This document shows, piece after piece, positions 1 to 5,660 of a stretch of 6,919 nt of DNA (its first letter is position 1; the number at the start of each line of letters is the position of its first letter). Origin of the DNA: Clostridiales bacterium (GTDB taxonomy: Bacteria; Bacillota; Clostridia; Lachnospirales; Lachnospiraceae). A program made the translations under genes and the position numbers. Under the pieces are notes generated by a model. The model ran no database searches. It was not told where the DNA came from and saw only the letters and a program-made list of their open reading frames with translations. The stretch covers positions 472 to 7,390 of the forward strand of contig JAJQBV010000155.1 of the NCBI GenBank assembly GCA_021203115.1, written 5' to 3'.

Positions 1-234
1 GAGTTAATGAAAGTTGTCAATAAGGATTATGATGATGCCGGGGAGATGCCGGTCGTCAACAGCCGGTATTCCATTGTAATCGCCGCGGCAAAGCGCGCCC
101 GCCAGATCATTGCCGGTGCAGAGCCCTATGTGGCGGATGCGGAGAACAAAAAGCCGCTGTCCATCGCGGTCGAGGAGCTCTATAATCAGGATGTGAAGAT
201 TCTGGGAGAGGACGATATTGAGGAAGAGGTGTAG
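1..234 (+). CDS. rpoZ: RNA polymerase omega subunit, 5'-truncated by the window
   Basis: Omega is the small RNA polymerase subunit that helps assemble and stabilise beta'. The visible protein has the family core PVVNSRYSIVIAAAKRAR at residues 15-32 counted from the ATG at 7, then QIIAG, and later the helix with KPLSIAVEEL and an acidic tail. The frame stays open to base 1 (Glu-Leu before the Met at 7). Related clostridial omegas begin about ten residues earlier with a sequence like MLHPSYxxLM, so the Met at 7 is probably internal and the true start lies just upstream of the window; this comparison is from memory. It ends with TAG at 232-234, six bases before rimO. The purine-rich codons for its last Glu residues (221-229) also form the rimO ribosome binding site, so the two genes are likely cotranscribed and translationally coupled. 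Identity is near certain; only the 5' end is open. Confidence 0.93.
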   Translation, partial: ELMKVVNKDYDDAGEMPVVNSRYSIVIAAAKRARQIIAGAEPYVADAENKKPLSIAVEELYNQDVKILGEDDIEEEV

Positions 235-240
235 CGCCCG

Positions 241-1569
241 GTGAGCATGAAAGTTTTATTTGTCTCTCTCGGCTGTGATAAAAACCTCGTGGATTCCGAG
301 TATATGGTCGGAAAACTGACCGGGCATCAGTTTATGATGACCGATGACGAGGCGGAAGCGGATGTGATCGTGATCAACACCTGCTGTTTTATCCACGATG
401 CCAAAGAGGAGAGCATTCAGACGATCCTTGATCTCGCGGCTTACCGCACATCGGGTTCCTGTATGGCATTGATTATCTGTGGCTGCCTGGCGCAGCGATA
501 CCGCGAGGAGATTCTCCGTGAGATACCGGAGGTCGATGCGGTGCTCGGCACGAACTCCACGGAGCATATTCTTCTGGCTGTGGAAAGTGTGCTGGCCGGC
601 AAAAAATATGAGGCTTACGAGCCCATGGATCATCTGGAAAAGCATTTTTCTGCCCGGAGTATATCGACAGGCGGACATTACGCGCATTTAAAGATTGCGG
701 AGGGATGTGACAAGCGGTGTACTTACTGTATCATCCCGTCCATCCGTGGAGCGTACCGCAGCGTGCCGATGGAGGAGCTGGTCGCGGAGGCCGAAGAGCT
801 CGTCCGTCAGGGTGTGAAGGAGCTGATTCTGGTCGCACAGGAGACGACTCTTTACGGAGTGGATCTCTACGGGAAAAAGTCGCTGCATCTTTTGCTGCAC
901 GAGCTGAATCAGATCGAGGGATTGCGTTGGATCCGTCTGATGTATTGTTATCCGGAGGAAATTTACGATGAGCTCATTGATGCGATTCGTGAGAATGAAA
1001 AGGTCTGCCATTACATTGATATGCCGATCCAGCATATCAACACCTCCATCCTGAAGCGGATGGGGCGGCGCACGAACCGTGAGACCCTGTCGGAGCGAAT
1101 CGATGCCCTGCATGCGGCGATTCCCGATATTGCGCTGCGGACGACGCTGATCTGCGGATTTCCGGGAGAGACGCCGGAGCAGCACGAGGAGCTGATGGAG
1201 TTTATCAATGAGACGGAGTTTGACCGTCTCGGCGCTTTTACCTATTCGGCGGAGGAGAATACTCCCGCAGCCGAATATCCGGATCAGATTGACGAGACAG
1301 TGAAAGAGGAGTGGAAATCCGAAGTGATGGAGCTCCAGGAGGAAGTGATCCTCGATAAGAATCAGGATATGATCGGTCGGGAGCTGGATGTTCTGATCGA
1401 GGGGAAGGTGGCGGATGAGGATGCCTATGTGGGCAGAAGCTACCGCGACGCGCCGGATATCGACGGATATGTCTTTGTCCGCGCGAATGAATTGCTGGTT
1501 ACCGGTGACTTTGTGAGGATCCGGATTACCGGGGCATACGAGTACGATCTGATCGGGGAGCCGGTCTGA
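241..1569 (+). CDS. rimO: Ribosomal protein S12 (aspartate) methylthiotransferase RimO
   Basis: RimO is a radical-SAM enzyme with two 4Fe-4S clusters that adds a methylthio group to the conserved aspartate of ribosomal protein S12. The N-terminal MTTase domain starts with FVSLGCDKNLVDSE, and the three cysteines expected for its auxiliary cluster are C12, C48 and C82 (INTCCF and CGCLAQRY). The radical-SAM motif is C156-xxx-C160-xx-C163 (EGCDKRCTYC). A C-terminal TRAM domain covers roughly residues 376-442 and carries GRSYRDAPDIDGYVFV, which marks RimO rather than MiaB or MtaB. The length of 442 aa is normal. The start is taken as GTG 241, because AGGAAGAGG at 221-229 ends 11 nt before it; the in-frame ATG at 247 would be 17 nt away and changes only two residues. 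It follows rpoZ by 6 nt and precedes pgsA by 41 nt. Confidence 0.96.
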   Translation: MSMKVLFVSLGCDKNLVDSEYMVGKLTGHQFMMTDDEAEADVIVINTCCFIHDAKEESIQTILDLAAYRTSGSCMALIICGCLAQRYREEILREIPEVDAVLGTNSTEHILLAVESVLAGKKYEAYEPMDHLEKHFSARSISTGGHYAHLKIAEGCDKRCTYCIIPSIRGAYRSVPMEELVAEAEELVRQGVKELILVAQETTLYGVDLYGKKSLHLLLHELNQIEGLRWIRLMYCYPEEIYDELIDAIRENEKVCHYIDMPIQHINTSILKRMGRRTNRETLSERIDALHAAIPDIALRTTLICGFPGETPEQHEELMEFINETEFDRLGAFTYSAEENTPAAEYPDQIDETVKEEWKSEVMELQEEVILDKNQDMIGRELDVLIEGKVADEDAYVGRSYRDAPDIDGYVFVRANELLVTGDFVRIRITGAYEYDLIGEPV

Positions 1570-1596
1570 GCCTGTCGTTGTCATTAAGGTTGATAC

Positions 1597-1603
1597 AGGA
1601 GAG
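1597..1603 (+). promoter_or_regulatory. Ribosome binding site that decides the pgsA start
   Basis: AGGAGAG lies 7 nt before TTG 1611 but 19 nt before ATG 1623. This favours initiation at TTG, adding MKKK before the usual MNLPNKL start. CCTGT at 1571-1575 could pair with ACAGG at 1595-1599 and partly cover the site. That stem is only 5 bp with a 19-nt loop, so it is weak. Confidence 0.55.
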
Positions 1604-1610
1604 AATAAAA

Positions 1611-2189
1611 TTGAAAAAGAAGATGAATTTACCGAATAAGCTGACGATGTTTCGTGTGATTTTGATTCCGTTTTTTGTCTTTTTCCTTTTGGCGGATATC
1701 GGGTTCGGTGCTATTGCTCCGGTGATTGCACTGGTTATCTTTATCGTGGCCAGTCTGACCGATCTGCTGGACGGGAAGATCGCGCGAAAATACAATCTTG
1801 TCACGAACTTCGGGAAGTTTATGGATCCCCTGGCGGATAAGCTGTTGGTCTGCTCTGCCCTGATTTGTCTGGTCGAGCTGGAGAAGGCGGCTTCGTGGAT
1901 TGTGATTGTGATCATAGCCCGCGAGTTTATCATCAGCGGATTCCGGCTGATCGCGGCGGAGCATCAGATCGTCATTGCAGCCAGCATGTGGGGGAAGTTT
2001 AAGACAACCTTCCAGATGGCGGCGATCGTTCTGTTGATCTTAAGCTGCGCGTGGACGCTGACCATCGGGACAGTGAATGTGATCTATATACTGGGGCAGG
2101 TTGTCCTGTATGTTGCGCTGGTGCTGACGATCATCTCACTGATCGATTATCTGATGAAAAACCGCGCTGTTTTAAGTGAGCAGGATTAA
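1611..2189 (+). CDS. pgsA: CDP-diacylglycerol--glycerol-3-phosphate 3-phosphatidyltransferase
   Basis: PgsA makes phosphatidylglycerophosphate from CDP-diacylglycerol and glycerol-3-phosphate, the committed step to phosphatidylglycerol and cardiolipin, in the cytoplasmic membrane. The protein is mostly hydrophobic with several membrane segments. It carries the full CDP-alcohol phosphatidyltransferase motif D-x2-D-G-x2-A-R-x8-G-x3-D-x3-D, with residues D51, D54, G55, A58, R59, G68, D72 and D76 counted from the TTG start. The N-terminus NLPNKLTMFRVILIPFF is typical of PgsA rather than cardiolipin or phosphatidylserine synthase. I chose TTG 1611 because AGGAGAG at 1597-1603 ends 7 nt before it. 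The ATG at 1623 (MNLPNKL) gives the usual family start but lies 19 nt from that site. An ATG at 1578 would place the ribosome binding site inside the gene and is unlikely. Product is 192 aa, or 188 from the ATG. Confidence 0.94.
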   Translation: MKKKMNLPNKLTMFRVILIPFFVFFLLADIGFGAIAPVIALVIFIVASLTDLLDGKIARKYNLVTNFGKFMDPLADKLLVCSALICLVELEKAASWIVIVIIAREFIISGFRLIAAEHQIVIAASMWGKFKTTFQMAAIVLLILSCAWTLTIGTVNVIYILGQVVLYVALVLTIISLIDYLMKNRAVLSEQD

Positions 2190-2194
2190 TCATA

Positions 2195-2211
2195 TTGACG
2201 GTCAGCGTCAG
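2195..2211 (+). other. Short hairpin just upstream of the rsmD ribosome binding site
   Basis: TGACG at 2196-2200 and CGTCA at 2206-2210 are exact reverse complements around a 5-nt loop, and an outer T-G wobble (2195/2211) adds a sixth pair. The stem ends 3 nt before the rsmD AGGAG. No T-run follows, so it is not a terminator. It may be chance, a processing site or an mRNA-stabilising element. Confidence 0.3.
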
Positions 2212-2225
2212 ACAGGAGATGCACG

Positions 2226-2780
2226 ATGAGGATTATCGCAGGTACTGCCCGCAGCGTACCGTTAAAAACAGTGAGGGGAACCGATACGCGTCCGACGACA
2301 GACCGGATTAAGGAAACCCTTTTTAATATCATACAGACGGAGGTCCCGGGGGCTGTTTTTCTCGACCTCTTCGCCGGGAGCGGCGGAATCGGGCTTGAAG
2401 CGGTCAGCCGCGGCGCGAAACAGGTGGTGTTTGTCGACAACAGCCGGGATGCGGTATCCTGTATACAGGACAACATCGCCGCGACCAAACTGCAGGAAAA
2501 ATGTGAGGTTAAGTGTATGGATTTTCTCTCCGCGCTGCGCGGCATGGAGGGAAAGTATGTGTTTGACCTGATTTTTATTGATCCGCCCTACGGCAAGGGG
2601 TTGTCTGCGCAGGCATTGGATTGCCTGGGAAACTCCTCCCTCTGCGGAGAGGATACCCTTTTGATCGTAGAGGAGTCAAAGGACTTTCCGCCGGATAGCC
2701 TGTCCGGCTATGGGTTTGAAATCAGCAGGGTTAAGACCTACAAGACGAATCAGCACATTTTTTTGCGAATGGCACTTTAA
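2226..2780 (+). CDS. rsmD: 16S rRNA (guanine(966)-N(2))-methyltransferase RsmD
   Basis: RsmD methylates N2 of G966 (E. coli numbering) in 16S rRNA, using S-adenosylmethionine on assembled small-subunit particles. The 184-residue protein has, in order: the N-terminal RIIAG segment; the family motif RPTTDRIKETLFN at residues 22-34; the SAM-binding motif LDLFAGSGGIGLEA at 46-59, followed by the acidic end of the next strand at D71; and the DPPY catalytic motif at 119-122 (IFIDPPYGKG). Length and motif order are normal for RsmD (YlbH in B. subtilis). AGGAG at 2214-2218 lies 7 nt before ATG 2226. The gene follows pgsA by 36 nt and precedes coaD by 38 nt. The rsmD-coaD pairing is widespread in bacteria and supports the call. 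Confidence 0.95.
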   Translation: MRIIAGTARSVPLKTVRGTDTRPTTDRIKETLFNIIQTEVPGAVFLDLFAGSGGIGLEAVSRGAKQVVFVDNSRDAVSCIQDNIAATKLQEKCEVKCMDFLSALRGMEGKYVFDLIFIDPPYGKGLSAQALDCLGNSSLCGEDTLLIVEESKDFPPDSLSGYGFEISRVKTYKTNQHIFLRMAL

Positions 2781-2783
2781 CAT

Positions 2784-2821
2784 AAAGGAGGATCTGGCCG
2801 CAGGGCCGGTAAAAAATCATG
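2784..2821 (+). promoter_or_regulatory. coaD translation start region: distant strong SD with a hairpin before the ATG
   Basis: AAAGGAGG at 2784-2791 is the strongest Shine-Dalgarno sequence in the window, yet 27 nt separate it from ATG 2819. No other purine-rich site lies nearer. The start is fixed, because an in-frame TAA at 2810 excludes upstream starts and the PPAT family begins at this Met. Between them, CTGGCC (2794-2799) pairs with GGCCGG (2804-2809) around a GCAG tetraloop: six pairs, one a U-G wobble. With the hairpin folded, the unpaired distance from SD to ATG is about 11 nt, close to normal. Bases and pairing are seen directly; the bridging role is inference, with the folded leader of phage T4 gene 38 as the known parallel. 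Confidence 0.5.
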
Positions 2822-3304
2822 AAGAGGGCAATTTATCCGGGCAGCTTTGATCCGCCGACATTCGGACACCTCGATATCATCGAACGCTCGGCCAGAATGG
2901 TGGATGAACTGAACGTGGCAGTTTTGAAAAACAGCGCAAAAAATCCGTTGTTTTCTGCCGAGGAACGTGTTAGTATGATTAAAGAGTTGACCAGCCATCT
3001 GCCGAATGTGACGGTCAGTTCTTTTGACGGACTGACTGCGGATTATGCATCCCAGACAGGCGCTACGATCGTGGTACGGGGGCTTCGCGCCGTAACGGAT
3101 TTCGAGTACGAGCTCCAGATTGCACAGACCAACCATGCGGTCAATGAGCAGATCGATACGATCTTTTTGATGACAAATCTGAAATATTCGTATCTGAGTT
3201 CTACCATTGTCAAGGAGGTTGCCTCTTACGGGGGAGATATCTCAAAGTTTGTGCCGGATACGGTCAGGGACAGTGTATATGAAAAATATCAGATCATGAG
3301 ATAA
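2819..3304 (+). CDS. coaD: Pantetheine-phosphate adenylyltransferase
   Basis: CoaD transfers AMP from ATP to 4'-phosphopantetheine, giving dephospho-CoA, the fourth step of CoA synthesis from pantothenate. At 161 aa it has the family length. It shows the nucleotidyltransferase motif [12 protein letters not shown] (residues 6-17, with T14-x-G-H17 of the T/HxGH signature), the substrate-pocket segment [19 protein letters not shown] (88-105), and the C-terminal ATP motif LSSTIVKE (126-133), matching ISSTxVKE. The start is ATG 2819: an in-frame stop at 2810 rules out anything upstream, and the catalytic motif needs this N-terminus. It lies between rsmD and the coiled-coil gene, and its TAA at 3302-3304 overlaps the ribosome binding site of that gene. 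Translation may depend on an unusual leader hairpin, described at 2784-2821. Confidence 0.97.
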   Translation: MKRAIYPGSFDPPTFGHLDIIERSARMVDELNVAVLKNSAKNPLFSAEERVSMIKELTSHLPNVTVSSFDGLTADYASQTGATIVVRGLRAVTDFEYELQIAQTNHAVNEQIDTIFLMTNLKYSYLSSTIVKEVASYGGDISKFVPDTVRDSVYEKYQIMR

Positions 3305-3316
3305 AGGAGAGCATAT

Positions 3317-3919
3317 ATGAACAGTCGATTAGAACAGATTCTGGCGGAAATTGAGGAATATATTGACAGCTGCAAGGCACAGCCGCTGGCGAAGGGCAAG
3401 ATTGTCGTTGACAAGGAAGAACTGATGGAGCTTCTGACAGAGCTCCGCTTAAAGACACCGGATGAGATTCGCCGTTATCAGAAGATCATCGCCAACCGCG
3501 ATGCGATCCTCTCTGATGCGCAGGCAAAGGCGGATGAGATTCTGGCTCAGGCACAGATTCAGACCAACGAGCTGGTCAGCGAGCACCAGATCATGCAGCA
3601 GGCATATGCGCAGGCCAATGAGGTTGTGGCGATCGCGACCAATCAGGCACAGGAGATTCTGGACAAAGCGACAGAGGATGCCAACGCGATCCGCACCGCG
3701 TCGATCGAGTACACGGATAACCTCCTCGGCAGCCTTGAAAATATCGTTGTGCATGCGATTGACACATCCAAGGCGAAGTATGACAGCCTGTTGTCTTCTC
3801 TCCAGAATTGCTACGATGTCGTGAAGGCAAACCGCGGGGAGCTCAGCGCGCAGGAGGAGCCGGACGACGCGTCAGGTGACGCTGCACCGGGCCAGTCGGA
3901 CGAGCTGGATCTGATCTGA
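3317..3919 (+). CDS. Hendecad coiled-coil protein, DivIVA/SepIVA-like (often annotated as ATPase or V-ATPase subunit H-like)
   Basis: This 200-residue soluble protein has no enzyme motif. Residues 1-60 form a small helical head with KGKIVVDKEELMELLTELR at 26-44. Residues 61-137 carry a repeat of the type A-[DNQ]-E-[ILV]-[LV] at 61, 72, 83, 100, 111, 122 and 133. Spacing is 11 residues except one 17-residue step (83 to 100), so two hendecad blocks flank a phase break. A helix to about 170 and an acidic, disordered-looking tail with many Asp and Glu follow. Hendecads also occur in peripheral stalks of ATPases, which explains H+-ATPase annotations; I see no other ATPase genes here. The layout (EEL-x-ELL head, RDAIL, then Ala/Glu-rich repeats) resembles mycobacterial SepIVA, a DivIVA-domain division factor. 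That likeness is from memory. AAAGGAG at 3303-3309 lies 7 nt before the ATG. A role in envelope growth or division is inferred. Confidence 0.85.
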   Translation: MNSRLEQILAEIEEYIDSCKAQPLAKGKIVVDKEELMELLTELRLKTPDEIRRYQKIIANRDAILSDAQAKADEILAQAQIQTNELVSEHQIMQQAYAQANEVVAIATNQAQEILDKATEDANAIRTASIEYTDNLLGSLENIVVHAIDTSKAKYDSLLSSLQNCYDVVKANRGELSAQEEPDDASGDAAPGQSDELDLI

Positions 3920-3922
3920 GCC

Positions 3923-4855
3923 TCAGTATATACGGAGGATGATTCCCATGAGGAGCAGGCCGGTCAGACTGCACAGGATCCGGAAGGCGAGATAGCGCTG
4001 CAGCCGGAATCCGGTTTCCCGCATCATGGAGTGGGTCTGCATCAGTCCGCTTATGCCGCCCAGATTGACGATTCCGACTGTCAGCAACGCTTTGGGAATC
4101 AGGCCGGCGCTTAGCTGTGACACATAGTTTATCCCGTTTGTGATCTCAATGAGTCCGACACTGATGCACTGCAGGACATCGTTTTGAAACGGCAGGCTTC
4201 GGATCATATCGGCCATAAGTGCGGACAGGATAATGTATCCGGCGAGCTTTACCATCGTTGAAAAACCGTCCATAATACCGGCATCCAGGATCTTCATACT
4301 GACAGGAGATCCGGATGTCGGTTTTTCGTTTTTCTTTTTCGGAATCTGCTCATCCGAATACAGACGGGAAAGCGCAAACCGGCCGATCAGCAGCGGCGGC
4401 AGGTAGCAGGCTGCATAGACGGCCGCGGCGGGAAGCTGTCCGCTGAAAATTTTCTGGAACAGATAGTTGTACAGAAATGCCAGACCGAAATTGTTGCTGA
4501 TACAGCTTACGGTTTCCACCTCCCTCGATGAGATTTTCCCCGCGTGACAGAGGTCCGCGCAGATTTTGCTCCCCAGCGGGAACCCGAAGAGAAAACCGGC
4601 GATCAACGGGTAGATCAGCGGACTTTTCACCGGATAGAAGACCTGAAACAGCGGGGCAAGGCGCGTGAGAGCCCGGTCATAGATGCCTGTCTGAACGATG
4701 ATATTGGAAAAAATGCAAAACGGCAGGAGCGTCGGCAGAATGGAGTGATACCACAGCGTCAGGCCGTCGGCAACGGATTCCGCCATGCGCAGCGGGAAAA
4801 CCAGACAGTATACAATGACCACAGTGAAAAGGATGGGCAGGATTCTCTTTCTCAT
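3923..4855 (-). CDS. ylbJ: YlbJ-like membrane protein (nucleoside-recognition/Gate domain family)
   Basis: This is an integral membrane protein of 310 residues with about eight hydrophobic segments. The first helix starts right after MRKR. Family marks are GLTLWYHSILPTLLPFCIFSNII (about 31-53), the conserved loop GFPLGSKICADLCHAGKISSREVE followed by SNNFGLAF (about 94-126), a second Gate-type helix near FSTMVKLAGYIILSALM, and the LIEITNG motif in the C-terminal half. B. subtilis YlbJ is a mother-cell (sigma-E) sporulation protein needed for heat-resistant spores, and ylbJ there follows rsmD (ylbH) and coaD (ylbI). Here the gene is in the same place but inverted. It is shorter than the roughly 400-residue Bacillus protein, lacking much of the loop between the two Gate halves. 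The upstream minus-strand sequence has no recognisable ribosome binding site, and an in-frame TAA lies 9 nt before the ATG. The substrate is unknown; a sporulation role here is inferred. Confidence 0.82.
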   Translation of the reverse strand: MRKRILPILFTVVIVYCLVFPLRMAESVADGLTLWYHSILPTLLPFCIFSNIIVQTGIYDRALTRLAPLFQVFYPVKSPLIYPLIAGFLFGFPLGSKICADLCHAGKISSREVETVSCISNNFGLAFLYNYLFQKIFSGQLPAAAVYAACYLPPLLIGRFALSRLYSDEQIPKKKNEKPTSGSPVSMKILDAGIMDGFSTMVKLAGYIILSALMADMIRSLPFQNDVLQCISVGLIEITNGINYVSQLSAGLIPKALLTVGIVNLGGISGLMQTHSMMRETGFRLQRYLAFRILCSLTGLLLMGIILRIY

Positions 4856-4860
4856 ATAAT
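4855..4860 (+). promoter_or_regulatory. Possible -10 element for the M23 peptidase gene
   Basis: A perfect TATAAT lies 75 nt before ATG 4936, in the divergent gap, and overlaps the first base of ylbJ. The expected -35 position (4832-4837) reads gatggg, which does not match. An alternative -10, TATAAA at 4902-4907, would leave only a very short leader. The call is therefore weak. The motif at 4864-4875 starts 3 nt after this hexamer. Confidence 0.28.
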
Positions 4861-4863
4861 GTA

Positions 4864-4875
4864 TTTATTCAGTGG
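4864..4875 (+). repeat. Copy 1 of upstream motif TTTATTCAGYGG
   Basis: TTTATTCAGTGG begins 3 nt after the TATAAT at 4855-4860 and lies 60 nt before the M23 peptidase start. Eleven of its 12 bases match copy 2 at 5661-5672, upstream of the HAD gene on the same strand. AACA follows in both copies, four nt closer in copy 2. It could be a shared start-site or operator element, or chance. Confidence 0.3.
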
Positions 4876-4935
4876 GAGGAACAAAAATACCCGCAACCGC
4901 ATATAAATCAGAGAAGGAAATATTGATCGGATGAT

Positions 4936-5595
4936 ATGAGAAAAAGATCGGGGAAATCCCGTCTGCTTGCGGCGGCTCTCTTTGCTGCCGTTCTTTTTAA
5001 CTGGATTCTGGCGGATCAGCTGAGAAAGTCTGCGGGAGAAACAGACACAGGGTTTTTCATTTCAGATGAATCGGTTTCTGATACAGTCAGTCGGGAAATC
5101 TGTTTTTTCCCGATTGCAGCCGGAGAAGACAGCAGCCTGACCTTTGATTTCGCGGACACATGGATGGCGGAGCGAAGCTACGGCGGAGACCGTGCGCATG
5201 AGGGCTGCGACATTATTCCCTCCGTAGATCAAAGGGGACTCAGCCCTGTGGTCAGCATGACCGAAGGCATCATAGAAAACATAGGATGGCTGACGCTAGC
5301 CCCATACCGGAATGGCCACCGTTCCGATAGCGCCGTTTACTATTACTATGCCCATCTGGAATCCTACGCGGAAGGACTTGCCGTGGGGCAGGAGGTTCTT
5401 GCGGGCGCGTTCCTCGGTTTTGTCGGGGACAGCGGCTACGGCGACGAGGGAACGACAGGACAGTTTGTCACGCACCTGCACATCGGAATCTACGTTCCGG
5501 ATGAGGAAGGAGAGGATACAGCGGTCAATCCCTATCCGTATCTGGATGCCGTTCGGGACACACGGGTACAGGCAAAGTATACCGCCGGTTCCTGA
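4936..5595 (+). CDS. Membrane-anchored M23 family (LytM-type) metallopeptidase
   Basis: M23 enzymes are zinc endopeptidases that cut peptide cross-links of peptidoglycan. After MRKRSGKSR comes one hydrophobic segment (about residues 10-26), a signal anchor or uncleaved signal peptide that places the domain outside the membrane. There is no lipobox cysteine. The catalytic domain has the first zinc ligands H88-x3-D92 (HEGCD), the helper histidine H140 in YYYYAHLESY, and the last ligand motif H180-x-H182 (THLHIGIY). The strand GQEVLAGAFLGFVGDSGYG at 151-169 is typical of LytM domains. All active-site residues are present, so it is probably active. The start at ATG 4936 is supported by an in-frame stop at 4924; AAGGA at 4914-4918 is somewhat far (17 nt). 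It is divergent from ylbJ. A sporulation role like that of SpoIIQ is possible but not shown. Confidence 0.87.
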   Translation: MRKRSGKSRLLAAALFAAVLFNWILADQLRKSAGETDTGFFISDESVSDTVSREICFFPIAAGEDSSLTFDFADTWMAERSYGGDRAHEGCDIIPSVDQRGLSPVVSMTEGIIENIGWLTLAPYRNGHRSDSAVYYYYAHLESYAEGLAVGQEVLAGAFLGFVGDSGYGDEGTTGQFVTHLHIGIYVPDEEGEDTAVNPYPYLDAVRDTRVQAKYTAGS

Positions 5596-5631
5596 AATGG
5601 CAGGATATGAAAGATTTGAAAAACTCCTCCG

Positions 5632-5660
5632 TTGAACAATTATTAAGATTATGATATTCT
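5632..5660 (+). promoter_or_regulatory. Candidate sigma-A-type promoter for the HAD-rluA operon
   Basis: TTGAAC (5632-5637) and TATTCT (5655-5660) are spaced by exactly 17 nt; each matches four of six consensus bases. They lie in the AT-rich part of the 104-nt gap between the M23 and HAD genes, about 40 nt before the HAD start. No terminator hairpin with a T-run is visible in this gap, so read-through from the M23 gene is also possible. Confidence 0.4.

Larger units (their letters stand above)
4848..4943. repeat. 10-bp inverted repeat around the divergent ylbJ and M23 starts
   Basis: tttctcatat at 4848-4857 and atatgagaaa at 4934-4943 are exact reverse complements, and three of the next four bases also match. 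Each arm holds a start codon, so both proteins begin with MRKR. The likeliest reason is that each has a positively charged N-terminus before a membrane helix, coded alike. An operator function is possible but unsupported. Confidence 0.35.

Noticed and set aside
688..1584. A 298-codon open frame on the minus strand opposite rimO
   Set aside because: It lies antisense to a certain gene, its translation shows no family motif and a composition typical of a shadow frame. A similar one at 256-687 was rejected for the same reason.
1578..1610. pgsA starting at ATG 1578
   Set aside because: No SD precedes it within a usable distance, the added residues do not resemble the family, and the clear SD at 1597-1603 would lie inside the gene.
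2794..2816. Rho-independent terminator between rsmD and coaD
   Set aside because: The hairpin is followed by A residues, not T, on the plus strand. On the minus strand the T-run precedes the hairpin, so it fits neither direction.
2794..2850. Small CTG-started peptide using the strong SD upstream of coaD
   Set aside because: The spacing is only 2 nt, CTG is a poor start, and the 18-codon frame has no sign of coding; the hairpin-bridged coaD start is simpler.
3317..3919. V-type ATPase subunit for the coiled-coil gene
   Set aside because: No other ATPase subunit gene is present and the resemblance is explained by hendecad coiled-coil composition alone.
4856..4873. Sigma-E-like -10 (AATACATT) or sigma-G-like -35 (TGAATA) for ylbJ on the minus strand
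   Set aside because: Both are too close to the ATG: transcription would start at or inside the start codon, and no matching partner element lies at the correct spacing.
5312..5635. A 107-codon open frame on the plus strand overlapping the M23 gene
   Set aside because: It is out of frame with a gene having all M23 motifs, and has no SD or recognisable protein pattern.
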